64,000 nucleotides of DNA from Embleya hyalina (GCF_003967355.1 NZ_BIFH01000016.1:286256-350255), one strand, 5' to 3'; numbered from the stretch's first letter, positions 8,170 through 17,874 are shown. A program made the numbers and translations. The notes: a model not told the origin generated them from the sequence alone.

Positions 8170-8925
8170 ATGACCCGCGCCGCCGCCGAACACTACGAGC
8201 GAATCCTGGCCGCCAACTACACCTGGATGCTGGGTGGCGACCTGGCACCGATCGCCGCCGGGCAGGGCGAGTTGCTGACCGGGTTGGGCGTCGCCCCGAC
8301 GGCGACGTCCGCCTTGGCCGTGGATCTGGGCTGTGGACCCGGCAATCAGAGTCTGGCCCTGGCCGGACTCGGCTTCGGCCGGGTCCTGGCGGTCGACACC
8401 AGCCGGATCCTGCTGGCCGAACTGGCCGAACACGCGGCCGGGTTGCCCGCGATCGAGCCGGTGTACGGGGACATCCGCAAGGTGTTGCCCGAACTCGCCG
8501 CGCCGGGTGAGGTCGCGGCCGTGGTGTGCATGGGTGACACGCTCACCCACCTGTCGACGAAGGACGACGTGAGCGCGCTGCTCGCCGAGATCGCGCAGGC
8601 TCTCGCCACCGGGGGTCGACTGGTCGTCACCTACCGCGACCTGACCGAAACCCTGCATGGAATCGACCGGTTCATCCCGATACGGAGCACCGACGATCGG
8701 GTGTTCACCTGCTTCCTCGAATACCCGGACGACGACACGGTCCTGGTCCACGATCTCCTGCACGTCCACGACGGCACCGGCTGGACCCAGCACGTCGGCA
8801 GTTACCCGAAGCTGCGGATCGCCCCGACCTGGCTCGCCGAGCGCTGCCGGGACGTCGGGCTGACGGTCGAGCACAACCGGACGGGCGCGCGCGGCCTACA
8901 GGTCCTGGCGGCGCGCAAGGACTGA
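8170..8925 (+). CDS. Class I SAM-dependent methyltransferase
   Basis: The 251 residues show motif I as AVDLGCGPGNQSLALA (residues 49-64), an acidic ribose-binding residue in RVLAVDTS, and motif IV-like VVCMGDTLTHL, with a later beta strand ALATGGRLVVTYRDL. These define a class I methyltransferase of the UbiE/Methyltransf_25 type, acting on an unknown small molecule. AGGAG eight bases before the ATG supports the start. It lies 28 bases after the GtrA-like gene and could share its transcript. Confidence 0.87.
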   Translation: MTRAAAEHYERILAANYTWMLGGDLAPIAAGQGELLTGLGVAPTATSALAVDLGCGPGNQSLALAGLGFGRVLAVDTSRILLAELAEHAAGLPAIEPVYGDIRKVLPELAAPGEVAAVVCMGDTLTHLSTKDDVSALLAEIAQALATGGRLVVTYRDLTETLHGIDRFIPIRSTDDRVFTCFLEYPDDDTVLVHDLLHVHDGTGWTQHVGSYPKLRIAPTWLAERCRDVGLTVEHNRTGARGLQVLAARKD

Positions 8926-9015
8926 CCCGGGGCCGGGGTCGGTGGGTGTTCCCGCAGGTCGGCACGGGTGGAAATCGGATGCGGGGCGGCCTTCGCCGTG
9001 ATACTCCAGGCTCCC

Positions 9016-9564
9016 ATGGGAGATCTCGAAACCGCACGACTCGTACTGCACCCGCTGACCGTCGCCGAGACGGAGCGGGTGGTGGCCGGTGAGCCGGCCG
9101 CCGACGACCGATGGGAGGTCGGCTATCCGACGGCCGGGGACGTGGCCGGGGGCGGCCGGTTTCTGCGTACCTGCGCGACCGTCGGGGATCCGGGGGCCTT
9201 CGGCAACTACGAGATCCGCCGCCGGGAGGACGGCGTGGCGATCGGTGGCATGGGCTTTCACGGCGTGCCGGACGAAAGCGGCACGGTGACGATCGGCTAC
9301 GGCCTGATCGAGGCGGTGCGCGGGCGCGGCTATGCCACGGAGGCACTGCGTGAACTGTTGCGCTTCGCCCGAGCCGCGGGCGTGCACCGGGTCGTCGGGG
9401 ACACCGCGCACGACAACGTGGCGTCGCAGCACGTGATGGCGGCGGTGGGGATGCGGCTGGTCAAGGAGGAGGCCGGGCTCAGGCACTACGCGATCGAGTG
9501 GTCGCCGGGCGCCGACGGCGCGGAGCCGGTGGCCGATGCCCCGGTCGGGGTCAGGCGCCCGTGA
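9016..9564 (+). CDS. GNAT-family N-acetyltransferase (RimJ/RimL type)
   Basis: The product begins MGDLETARLVLHPLTVAETE, the classic ETxRLxLRP start of RimJ/RimL-like enzymes. It has IGYGLIEAVRGRGYATEALR as the acetyl-CoA loop and NVASQHVMAAVGMRLVKEEA as motif B. The 182-residue reading chosen here starts at this conserved motif. A further 16 upstream codons are open but not conserved in style. No clear Shine-Dalgarno precedes the ATG, so translation may be leaderless. The 3' end overlaps the convergent AraC gene by 14 bases. Confidence 0.85.
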   Translation: MGDLETARLVLHPLTVAETERVVAGEPAADDRWEVGYPTAGDVAGGGRFLRTCATVGDPGAFGNYEIRRREDGVAIGGMGFHGVPDESGTVTIGYGLIEAVRGRGYATEALRELLRFARAAGVHRVVGDTAHDNVASQHVMAAVGMRLVKEEAGLRHYAIEWSPGADGAEPVADAPVGVRRP

Positions 9565-10576
9565 CGGCGGTTCTCCGGTAGGCGTCGGGGGTCTGGCCGG
9601 TCCAGCGTTGGAAGGCGCGGCGCAGGGCGCGGGCGTCGGTGTAGCCCAGCCGCCCGGCTATCGACTGGACCGGTAGCTCCGTATCGCGCAGGAGTGTCGC
9701 GGCGTGTTCGTGCCGCACCGATTCGATCTCGTCCCGCCAGGTGGTCTCCAGGTCGCTCAGCCGGCGCTGGAGGGTGCGCGGGCTCATCGCCATCCGGTGG
9801 GCGACCATCTCCAGGCTCAGTTCCTCGCCGCCGAGGGAGGCGGCCAGCACCGATCGGAACCTGCCGTGCCATCCGGCCGCCGGGCGGGCGTTCTCCATCA
9901 GGTTGTCCGCGTATCGGCGCAGGATCAGCCCGAGTTCGTCGTCGCCGGGGCCGGTCGGGCCGGGGCGTTCGGCGTCCATGTCGAGGAAGGTCATCGAGTT
10001 CGTTCGGGCGCCGAAGTCGATGGCGCGGGTGCCGAACGCCTCGATCAGGTGCCGGTGGTTCTTCGGGGCCCGGTGCGCGAGGGCGACGTGTACGGGGACC
10101 ACACCCGGGCCGCGGGCGTCGCGTGCCCGCTTGAGCAGGACCGCCATCGCGAATTCGTCGATCGCGGTGACCGCGGCCGGCGAGTAGTTCGCGATGCCGT
10201 AGGTGACGGTGAGGCGTCGATCGTCCTCGACCACGGTCATCTCGACCACCGGGTCGGACATCGTCGACACGTAGCGTGCCGCGTCGCGGCAGCCGTCGGC
10301 GAACGAGCCGGCGGAGGTGAACAGGTAGTCCCACACGTGCAGCCGACCCAGCGTGGCGTTCTCCGCGGCCCGGATGGCGACGTCGGGCGGTCCGGTGGCG
10401 ACGGTCAGTTCCCAGGTCCGGACCACGCTGGCGGTGGGCACCCGCATCATCGGGTCCGCCAGCGTCTCCGGCTCGAAGCCCGGCAGATGCGCGAGTTCGC
10501 TCATCGCCACCCCGGCCTTCAGGGCAGCGTCCCGCACCACGCGTGCCGCGTGCGAGGAAAGCGTGTACTCGATCAC
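9551..10576 (-). CDS. AraC-family regulator with arabinose-binding-like N-terminal domain
   Basis: The 341 residues split into an N-terminal sensor of the Arabinose_bd type (LPGFEPETLADPMMRVPTAS, then a long mixed region to about 215) and a C-terminal double HTH: LSLEMVAHRMAMSPRTLQRR and LPVQSIAGRLGYTDARALRR, ending FQRWTGQTPDAYRR, the AraC signature. This subgroup includes OruR/ArgR-like and GadX-like regulators. Nothing adjacent points to a regulon. The upstream region contains CCGGAGCATATCCGG just before the start, a possible autoregulatory inverted repeat. Confidence 0.88.
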   Translation of the reverse strand: MIEYTLSSHAARVVRDAALKAGVAMSELAHLPGFEPETLADPMMRVPTASVVRTWELTVATGPPDVAIRAAENATLGRLHVWDYLFTSAGSFADGCRDAARYVSTMSDPVVEMTVVEDDRRLTVTYGIANYSPAAVTAIDEFAMAVLLKRARDARGPGVVPVHVALAHRAPKNHRHLIEAFGTRAIDFGARTNSMTFLDMDAERPGPTGPGDDELGLILRRYADNLMENARPAAGWHGRFRSVLAASLGGEELSLEMVAHRMAMSPRTLQRRLSDLETTWRDEIESVRHEHAATLLRDTELPVQSIAGRLGYTDARALRRAFQRWTGQTPDAYRRTAVTGA

Positions 10577-10719
10577 TGCCGGAGCATATCCGGACGGTCG
10601 GCCGCAATGGTGATCAGGGATCTGGCGTCTTCGGTCCCCTTGTCGACGCGAAGTGTCCCCCAGTGGGTCGTCGTGTCCCCGGGCGGTGTCGGGTGGGGTT
10701 TCACCGGGGGGCGAAACGC

Positions 10720-10754
10720 GCGACCGCCGTCCCGAAATTCGGGACGGCGGTCGC
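10720..10754 (-). terminator. Strong hairpin terminator after the DinB gene
   Basis: GCGACCGCCGTCCCGAA and its exact reverse complement are separated by one base, giving 17 perfect base pairs 28 bases after the DinB stop codon. There is no T-run, as is common in actinomycetes. The symmetry would also stop transcripts from the other side. Confidence 0.8.
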
Positions 10755-10781
10755 GGTGGGGAGGAAGCGGGCGGGGGCGGG

Positions 10782-11291
10782 TCAGGCGCCGACAGTGCCG
10801 TCGACGCCCTCGCGGAGGAAGTCGGCGTGGCCGTTGTGGCGGGCGTACTCGTGCATCAGGTGCAGCATGACCAGACGCAGCGACACGTCCTGGTCCCACC
10901 TGGCGTTGTGGCCGATGACGTCCAGGGACTCCGCCTCGGCCTCGATCCGTCGCGAGTGGGCCACCTCTGCCTCCCAGGCGGCGAAGGCCTCCGAGCGGGT
11001 CGACCCGCTCGCGTCGTAGGCCACCTGGAAGTCGCCCTCGTCGGACCACACGAGCGGGATGTCCTCCGCGTTGATCACCCGCCGGAACCAGGTGCGCTCC
11101 ACCTCCGCCATGTGCCGGACCAGTCCGAGCAGGGAGAGCGTCGACGGCGGCATCGACCGCCGGCGTAGCTCCTCGTCGGAGAGCCCTTCGCACTTCATCG
11201 CGAGCGTGGCCCGGTGGAAGTCGAGAAAGGCCCGCATCATCTCGCGTTCGTCGCCGGTCACGGGTGGGGTGGGGCGTTGGTCGGTGGCCAT
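10782..11291 (-). CDS. DinB-fold protein (DUF664 type)
   Basis: The 169 residues match the actinomycete DinB/DUF664 group. LGLVRHMAEVERTWFRRVI carries the first His of the putative metal site, and VMLHLMHEYARHNGHADFLR carries the other histidines. These are four-helix proteins, some of them thiol (mycothiol or bacillithiol)-dependent transferases. The exact reaction is unknown. The gene is followed by a strong hairpin and lies 48 bases downstream of the caspase-NACHT stop codon on the same strand, so it may be read through from it. Confidence 0.85.
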   Translation of the reverse strand: MATDQRPTPPVTGDEREMMRAFLDFHRATLAMKCEGLSDEELRRRSMPPSTLSLLGLVRHMAEVERTWFRRVINAEDIPLVWSDEGDFQVAYDASGSTRSEAFAAWEAEVAHSRRIEAEAESLDVIGHNARWDQDVSLRLVMLHLMHEYARHNGHADFLREGVDGTVGA

Positions 11292-11339
11292 GGGTGTACT
11301 CGCTCTCGCTTCGCGTCGGTGTTCGGGTGGACCTGCTTT

Positions 11340-14300
11340 CTAGCAGGTGGGGAGCTCGTATCCCTGGCCGAAGTCGCGGAGGAGGCGGGCGACGGCCCGG
11401 CGGGCGTAGGAGGTCGAGACGGTGAGGTCGCCGGCGGGGAGGGCGCGCAGGATCGCGGCGGCCTCGGGGCGGAAGCGTGGGCTGAGCATGCCGAGGGCGG
11501 TCGCGGCGCGGCGGGTGGCGACGGGGGGTGTGGCGGGGGCGGCCGGGATACGACGGAGGTGTTCGGCGGCTTCGTCGAGGAAGCGTGGGCTGAGGGTGCC
11601 GAGCAGGCGGGCCGCGCGGGTGCGGGTGTAGGGGGTGGCGTCGGGGGCGGCGAGGACGGCGCGAAGGGTGGTGGCGATGTCGGGGAGGGATTGGCGGCTG
11701 AGCTTGAACAGCCTGCGGGCCACCGTGATCTGCTCGTCGGGGCGGGTGTCGGTGGAGGTGAGCAGGAGTTGCAGTGTGGTGACGCCCTCGGCTTGGAAGC
11801 CCTGCCCGAGATCGGCGAGTTTCGCCGCCGCCTTGGCCCGTGCGGACGAGGTGAGGTCGGGCGCGGCGAGGATGGCGCGGAGGTGGTCGGCGCCTTCGTG
11901 GACGTAGCCGCGGCCGAGCCGGCCGAGTGTGTGGGCGGCGAGGGTTCGGGCGAGGGAGGCGGCGGAGGGGTCGGTGAGGATGGTGCGGAGGGTTTGGGCC
12001 AGTTCGTCTCTGCGGGCGGTGCCGACCACGTGCAGAGCATGGGCCGCCCGGCATCGCTCGGTCGGGTCGATGTCGGGTGCCGTGATGATGCTCCAGAGCG
12101 CGTCGGAGGCTTCGTCGAGGTAGCCGGCGCCGAAGTCGCCGAGGTTGCGCGCGGCCACCCGACGCAGGACGGGCTGCGTGGCGGGGTCCCGGAGGATGTC
12201 CCGCGTCGACGAAACCGCGTCGCTCGTGCAGGCGGGCGAGATCATGACGACAACCCTGGCGACGGCGATGCGGGTGTGCGCGGACAGACCGGGTGTGTGC
12301 AGCAGGGCTCGACTCGTGGCCGCGGCCTCTTCGGTGTAGCCCTGACCGAACGTGGCGAGAAGCTGGACGGCGAATGCCCGGTCGACCGGTCGGATCGTTC
12401 GGCAAGCGGCCATCTCGCGCAGTGTGTTCGCCGCCAACGCTTCGTCGTCCGGATCTCGATCGGACAGGTCTGTGGCGGCCCAGGCGCGTGTTTCCGGGTC
12501 GGCGTCGGGAGCCGAGAGCAGGTCCCGAAGCGCGGCCGTGGACTCCGCCATGTAGCGCACATGGCGATAGCCCAGGATCTGCGCGGCCTCACGCCTGCTC
12601 CCGGCGTCCGCGTCCGATGCGTACAGGGTGGCGCGAAGGACCTCTGCCACCTCGTCGGTGCCGCCCCCGAGGGTGTGCAGGGTGCGCGCCGTTTCCGCCC
12701 GATGCCGGAGGGCGGTGTCGGGGTTGCTCAGCATGCTTCGGAGCCGGCTCGCCATGGAGTCGAGGTCGTCGGGCGCGAGGGGTATCAGCATGATGGCGAT
12801 GTGGTTGCGGTACGACGGGGAGATGTTCGGGTCGTCGAACATTCGAGTGAGGGTGTCGATGGCCTCGGGGATATGGATCGCGTCGAGGCCCGACAGGCAC
12901 CGAGGGATTTCCATGCGTTCCCAGGGCCCGGCGTCGGGCGCCGTCAGGACCTCGCGCAGTTCTCGAGCGGCCGCCGGCACGAACGTGGGTCCGAGTCGGG
13001 CCAGGTGTTCCGCCGCGATTCTGCGGTCCGCCGCCGTCACATCGGTGGCGGCGAGCGTTGCTTGCAGGTATGTCGCCGCCTCCGTCACATGGTCGGGACC
13101 GAAGTGCCCCAATGTGGCGGCGGCGTTGATTCGCTTGCTCGCGGCCGACGTCGGCGCGGTGAGTACGCGGCGAATGACCTCGGCGGCCTCGGCGAGTCGG
13201 CTCGGGTCCAGTCGGGTCAGCGATTGCGCGACACCACAGCGCCGGACGGTATCCACTGTGGGCAATGCCAGGAGTCGGAGCAGGGCGTCGATGCTCTCGT
13301 TTGCGTGGACGGGGGCAAGTTCCGCCAGTGCCATGGCCGTTTCCGCCACGTTGTCGTCGCTGATGTTCCGCGCCGCCAGGTCCGCGCGCAGTAGTTGCGC
13401 CGCCTCCAGGGTTTGACCCGGGCCGAGGCCGGCCAGGGACCGTATGGCCTGCCTGTGCACATACACATTGGTGTTGGGCGCGACGATGAGGGCGCGGAGG
13501 ACATCCGCGGCTTCCCCGGTATACGCGGGACCGAGTGCCGCCAACTGCTCTGCGGCGAAGATGCGATCGTAGGGCGAGTTGTGTGACCCGGTTTGGACCT
13601 CGCGCAATGCCTTCGCGGCTTCCGGCCCGTGTGTGGGATCGATCTCGGCCAGCGCTCGTGCGGCCCGAGCACATTCGTGGCCGGTCGAGGTGGCGTCGGC
13701 GAGGACGGTCCGAAGCGCGGTGACGGCGGCGTCCTTGTGTTCCGGCGCCAGCGAGGCCAGTCCACTGGCGGCGTCGATCACGTTTGCGGCTGTGGCGTCA
13801 TCCGAGCGGAGCGCGGTCCACAATGCTTCGGTGGCCTCCGCGACATGCGCGGAACCACAGGCGGCCAGCGCGCGCATGGCCGAGATACGTGTGTCGAGGG
13901 AGATGCCCTCCCGGTCGAGTACGCCCCGCAGGATGTCGATTGCCATGGTGGTGTCGTGGGACGTCAGGGACTGCGCCAGCCGAACGCGGACATCGTGCTT
14001 CCGGTAGCGACTCCCCAGGAAGTCGAACAGTGTTCGACGCACGGCGGGTTCCCCGAGCAGTGCCGCCGCGTTCGAGGCCGCACGTCGCAGTTCCTCGTCG
14101 CTCGATTCCCGCGCCAACGTCGACATCAGGTTCGCCGCGAACGACTCCGCGTGCCGATTCGCCGCCGGCACGCCCCGGGCCAGGAGTTCGCCGGCCAACG
14201 CCGCGAAGTCGCCGGTGCCGCGACCCAGCCAGTCCAGGATCGCGTCGCCCGTGCCGTACCGGTGGGCGTGGTGGGCCAGGATCGCGTGGGCGAACAGGTC

Positions 14301-16523
14301 GCCGTGGACGGCTCGGTGCACCGTGTGGGTCCAGTCCGGGGCCGCCGGGTCGAAGTGGGGCGGCAGTCGGTCGGCGCGGACGTCGGCGGCCAGGTGTTCG
14401 GCGAAGCTGTAGTGGGTGAAGCGCAGGAAGTCGTGGTGATGGGTGAAGACGCCGACCGTGCCGAGCACCGACGCGACGAGCCTGGGCCACTCCGGGACGC
14501 CTCGGCGCGTGGCCCGGCAGTCGTGTTCGTCGAGCCAGTCCAGGGCCAGGTCGAGGAGGGGGCGGGTGCCGGCCGTCGGGTCGGTGACCACCGTGACGGC
14601 CAGGTGTTCGACGAGTTCGGGGCGGTGGTCGAACAGGAAGGCGACGCTGGATCGATGTACGGCGGGGCGTAGCGTCCAGCGTTGCAGCACGGTTTGTTGC
14701 TGCTCGTGCATCTCCTCCAGGTGTGCGTCGGTCAGGAGGGTGAAGTAGTCGCAGTAGAGGGTGAATCGGTTGCTCGGCAGCGGCGTGGTCGGGTGCTTGC
14801 GGTAGACGAGCGCCGCCACCGTCGCCAGCAGCGGCACGCGGACCAGGTCGCGGACGCCGGCGGCCTCGGTCTGGCGCAGGAAGCCGGCCGCCAGGGTCGG
14901 CCCGTCGGGATGGTCGCGGAACCAGCGGTGGGCGAATTCGCGCAGCTGCTCGCGGTCGAACGGCTCCAGCGTGTAGGTCCCCGTCGCCGCGTGTTGGAGC
15001 GGGGCCAGTTCGTCGTTGGGCAGCGGCCTGGTGGTGATCAGCAGTCGGAAACGGCCGTCGGGGTTGCGGACCCGACCCGCCAACTCGGCGACCAGGCCGC
15101 GCCGTCGCTCGGGATCGGTGATCTCGTCCAGGCCGTCGACGATCAGCAGGCACGTGGTGTTCTCGGGCAGGTGGTCGAGCAGGTCGTCCGGGAGGGCGTA
15201 GTCGAGGTGTGGCGCCAGTTCGGCGGAGAGGATCCGGACCAGGCGCGGGATCAGCGCGCTGCGCCCGGCGGCCAGGCGTCCGGCGGTCACGCGCAGGGGC
15301 AACAGCCGTTCGCCGTCGGTGCCCTGGGCATCTCCCGACTCGTAGGCGAGGGCCAGGGACGCGGCCAGTTGCAGGCTCAGGGTGGACTTGCCCTGGCCCG
15401 CGCCGCCGGTGATCAGGACGTGGCGGTGCCGTCCGAGCGTGTCCTCGGCGGCCCGGGCGGGGGCGATCGCGGTTCCGCTCGGCTCGGTTGATACGAAGTG
15501 CCTTTGGTGGTGCTCCTCTTCGCGCGGGTTCCGGCGGGGATCCCGGATGCGGTCGAGGGGTTGCCGGGTGGGTGCGGTCGGGGCGCTGCGGGCCTGTTGC
15601 CGGACGTAGACGGTGGCGAGTCCGTCGAGTGGCGCGTCGTAGAGGCGGTAGGTGAAGTTGCGCGCGGCGATGGTCTGCGCGTGCAGCAAGTCCCGTAAGT
15701 GGGCGGGTAGTCGGGGAGCCGCGGCGGCCGCCGAGGGGTGGCGGTTCCAGCCCAGTACGATCCGGGCGCCCTGATCCTCGTTGCGCTGTCGGGGCCGGGG
15801 GAAGCCCAGTTCGGGCAGGGTCCGGTGCAGGTGGGCGTGCACCGTGGCCAGGTCGAGGGTCTTCGGGCCGCCCGGGACGCCGTTTTCGAGGACGTCGATC
15901 AACTGCCCGGTGAAGGCCGTGTATTGCCCGCCCACCGGGGCGATCGCCTGCCGGGTCGCCGAGGCGGCGGCCAGCACGTAGCTGCCCTCCACCCGGGACA
16001 GCTCGGTCAGCCGCACGTCGTCGGGACCCATCGCCCCGGCCAGGGCCCGGCCGGCGAAGCAGCAGTCCAGGAGTACCGCCTTGGCGGGGACTCGGCGGGC
16101 CGCGCGCAGCACGTCGCGGATCTCCTGGAACGGCAGTGCCGTGTAGGGCCGTTCGGGGCGGCAGCGGGGGAGGGACAGCAGCAGGTCCTCGGTGTCCGGG
16201 GAGACCAGGCCGTGGCCCGCGTAGTACAGCAGGACCAGGTCGGTCGCGGCGGCCGTGGCGTCGGTGAGCGCGTCCAGGACCAGGTCGCGGTGGTCCGGCT
16301 GCTCGATCACGACACAGTTCTCGGCCGGCAGGCCCCAGACCTCCGGATCGGTCAGCAATTCGCGCAGCCGGGACAGATTGCGGGCCACGGCCGGCAACGG
16401 GGCCAGGTGTTCGAAGGTGTGTGCGCCGACCAGGACCACCCGGGATCCCCGCGGGTCGTGCGGTGCGCTGCTCATGTCTAACGGGCCCGGGACGGCGGGT
16501 CGTCGCTCGGCACCTGCATCCAT
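11340..16523 (-). CDS. Caspase-NACHT-HEAT repeat protein (NLR-like, putative conflict/anti-phage)
   Basis: The 1,727 residues hold three parts. Residues about 28-260 are a C14 caspase-like protease, with LLYYAGHGLV (His104) and LLDCCFAG (Asp153, Cys155) forming the dyad. Residues about 360-560 are a NACHT P-loop NTPase: Walker A GGAGQGKST (Lys379), Walker B LLIVDGLDEI (Asp463 with Asp466/Glu467) and sensor ITTRP. From about 850 to the end runs an array of roughly 40-residue helical hairpins of HEAT/PBS type, for example AAEQLAALGPAYTGEAADVL. By analogy with bacterial NACHT defence proteins, the repeats would sense an intruder, NACHT would oligomerise and the protease would act. That function is inferred. 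The start is uncertain: GAGGGGG touches the chosen ATG, and Met17 (16475) is an alternative. Confidence 0.88.
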   Translation of the reverse strand: MDAGAERRPAVPGPLDMSSAPHDPRGSRVVLVGAHTFEHLAPLPAVARNLSRLRELLTDPEVWGLPAENCVVIEQPDHRDLVLDALTDATAAATDLVLLYYAGHGLVSPDTEDLLLSLPRCRPERPYTALPFQEIRDVLRAARRVPAKAVLLDCCFAGRALAGAMGPDDVRLTELSRVEGSYVLAAASATRQAIAPVGGQYTAFTGQLIDVLENGVPGGPKTLDLATVHAHLHRTLPELGFPRPRQRNEDQGARIVLGWNRHPSAAAAAPRLPAHLRDLLHAQTIAARNFTYRLYDAPLDGLATVYVRQQARSAPTAPTRQPLDRIRDPRRNPREEEHHQRHFVSTEPSGTAIAPARAAEDTLGRHRHVLITGGAGQGKSTLSLQLAASLALAYESGDAQGTDGERLLPLRVTAGRLAAGRSALIPRLVRILSAELAPHLDYALPDDLLDHLPENTTCLLIVDGLDEITDPERRRGLVAELAGRVRNPDGRFRLLITTRPLPNDELAPLQHAATGTYTLEPFDREQLREFAHRWFRDHPDGPTLAAGFLRQTEAAGVRDLVRVPLLATVAALVYRKHPTTPLPSNRFTLYCDYFTLLTDAHLEEMHEQQQTVLQRWTLRPAVHRSSVAFLFDHRPELVEHLAVTVVTDPTAGTRPLLDLALDWLDEHDCRATRRGVPEWPRLVASVLGTVGVFTHHHDFLRFTHYSFAEHLAADVRADRLPPHFDPAAPDWTHTVHRAVHGDLFAHAILAHHAHRYGTGDAILDWLGRGTGDFAALAGELLARGVPAANRHAESFAANLMSTLARESSDEELRRAASNAAALLGEPAVRRTLFDFLGSRYRKHDVRVRLAQSLTSHDTTMAIDILRGVLDREGISLDTRISAMRALAACGSAHVAEATEALWTALRSDDATAANVIDAASGLASLAPEHKDAAVTALRTVLADATSTGHECARAARALAEIDPTHGPEAAKALREVQTGSHNSPYDRIFAAEQLAALGPAYTGEAADVLRALIVAPNTNVYVHRQAIRSLAGLGPGQTLEAAQLLRADLAARNISDDNVAETAMALAELAPVHANESIDALLRLLALPTVDTVRRCGVAQSLTRLDPSRLAEAAEVIRRVLTAPTSAASKRINAAATLGHFGPDHVTEAATYLQATLAATDVTAADRRIAAEHLARLGPTFVPAAARELREVLTAPDAGPWERMEIPRCLSGLDAIHIPEAIDTLTRMFDDPNISPSYRNHIAIMLIPLAPDDLDSMASRLRSMLSNPDTALRHRAETARTLHTLGGGTDEVAEVLRATLYASDADAGSRREAAQILGYRHVRYMAESTAALRDLLSAPDADPETRAWAATDLSDRDPDDEALAANTLREMAACRTIRPVDRAFAVQLLATFGQGYTEEAAATSRALLHTPGLSAHTRIAVARVVVMISPACTSDAVSSTRDILRDPATQPVLRRVAARNLGDFGAGYLDEASDALWSIITAPDIDPTERCRAAHALHVVGTARRDELAQTLRTILTDPSAASLARTLAAHTLGRLGRGYVHEGADHLRAILAAPDLTSSARAKAAAKLADLGQGFQAEGVTTLQLLLTSTDTRPDEQITVARRLFKLSRQSLPDIATTLRAVLAAPDATPYTRTRAARLLGTLSPRFLDEAAEHLRRIPAAPATPPVATRRAATALGMLSPRFRPEAAAILRALPAGDLTVSTSYARRAVARLLRDFGQGYELPTC

Positions 16524-16682
16524 CCCCCTCGACCGGCCGGGTGGTTCAGCCTAATGGGTGGAGTCGACGGGGTGGGGCGAAACGGTGGGGTCGGGGCGTG
16601 GACCTGCGGGCGGTCGGTGCGGGGTGGAATCGGCGGTAGCCTGCCGAGCGCATTGTCGAGGTTCGACGCGGAGGTTTGCGGA

Positions 16683-16976
16683 GTGGGCAAGGCGGCGGAG
16701 CAGGGGGCAGCGGTGGAGGCGGAGACCGACGCGGCGGAGCGGGCCCGGGTGGCGCTGCTCGACGCGGTGGCCCGGATGGCCGGTCAGGCGGGCAAGGAGG
16801 CGGTGAGCGTCAAGGAGCTGGAACAGCTCGCGCGCACCTACGCGATCGTGGTGGGACCGGGCTCGGGAGCGGCGTCGCCGGCCGAGATCGCGGGCGGTAC
16901 GGACCCGGCGATGGCGGAGACCCTACCGATCGTGCCGGTGGCGCGGCACCGTGGGGACGGTCGGGAACCGTCGTAG
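16683..16976 (+). CDS. Small helical protein, divergent from caspase-NACHT gene
   Basis: A GTG start eight bases after GGAGG gives 97 residues. The first 60 are strongly helical (AERARVALLDAVARMAGQAG, KEAVSVKELEQLARTYAIVV) and the rest is loose. I do not recognise a named family, though short helical proteins of this style are frequent in streptomycetes. The gap to the NACHT gene is 159 bases and would hold both promoters. A role as partner of the NLR-like protein is possible but rests only on position. Confidence 0.6.
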   Translation: MGKAAEQGAAVEAETDAAERARVALLDAVARMAGQAGKEAVSVKELEQLARTYAIVVGPGSGAASPAEIAGGTDPAMAETLPIVPVARHRGDGREPS

Positions 16977-17253
16977 TACGCGGTGTCGGCGGGGCGGTCG
17001 GCTCGACCGGCGGCTCCGCCGCACCACTCGGGCGGCTGAGCGGGGTCGTCCCGGGCGAGTGAGGGTTTGTCGCCCGAGTGGGTGAAACCTCGGGCGGGTG
17101 GGGGCGCGCCTGTCGCGGATCCGTCCCGAAGGCGCTGCGGGCCGGTCACAGGCCGGGGCGGGGGCGTGACATCGGTTCGACGCTTTTCGTTGACTCAACC
17201 GAACGTTTGCAGCAGCAAGCGGGCTCTCGCCCCCGTTCGTGTTGGAGGCCGTC

Positions 17254-17874
17254 GTGTGTGGTTCCCAGGTGCCCGGACCCCGCCCGCTCGAAGCGTCCAC
17301 CTGGCCCGAACGGTACGCGGAGCCGCACCAGGACGCGTCCTGCGCGATGTGCGAAAAGGACTTCGCCGCACCCGACATCGGCTGGGGCCTGCTGCTCAGG
17401 CGCGGCGTCTACGGCAACGCCTACCTGTGGCGCTCGGGGCGGGTACGGGGGTACGTCGTCGTGATGTGGACCGGCGGCCACGTCGCACGCCTGACCGATC
17501 TGACCGCACGTCAGCTCGCCGGGTTCATGACCGAGGTGACCTCGGCGGGGCGGGCGATCGAGGCGCACTACCGGCCGATGCCCGGGCTCAACGTATCCCT
17601 CCTCGAGAACGACATCCCGCACCTGCACGCACACCTGATCCCCCGTCACCCCACCGCCCCGACCCCCGACCGCCCACCCGCCTTCGCCCACCTCGACCGC
17701 GACCGACAGGACGAGACCCACATCCAGGCGGACGCGGCGGCGTTGCGAGCCCTGCTGGCCGACCCGGGGGCGACGGAGGCGGTGGTGGGGGACACGCTCC
17801 CGCCGTCGGGCGGGAGCGGTTCGCGGGACGCGGGTCGGGCGGGCGACGAGGGCTCCGAGGAGGCCGTCGTGTGA
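17254..17874 (+). CDS. HIT-family protein
   Basis: The HIT motif is present as IPHLHAHLIPR (H-x-H-x-H) near residues 122-132, preceded by the usual GLNVSLLENDIPHLH segment. A CxxC-bearing N-terminal piece (DASCAMCEKDFA) is like the zinc-binding HIT members. HIT proteins are nucleotide hydrolases or transferases in the cytosol. The GTG start at 17254 follows GGAGG by six bases and is preferred over an in-frame GTG 15 bases upstream, giving 206 residues. The C-terminal 40 residues are low-complexity. Confidence 0.85.
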   Translation: MCGSQVPGPRPLEASTWPERYAEPHQDASCAMCEKDFAAPDIGWGLLLRRGVYGNAYLWRSGRVRGYVVVMWTGGHVARLTDLTARQLAGFMTEVTSAGRAIEAHYRPMPGLNVSLLENDIPHLHAHLIPRHPTAPTPDRPPAFAHLDRDRQDETHIQADAAALRALLADPGATEAVVGDTLPPSGGSGSRDAGRAGDEGSEEAVV

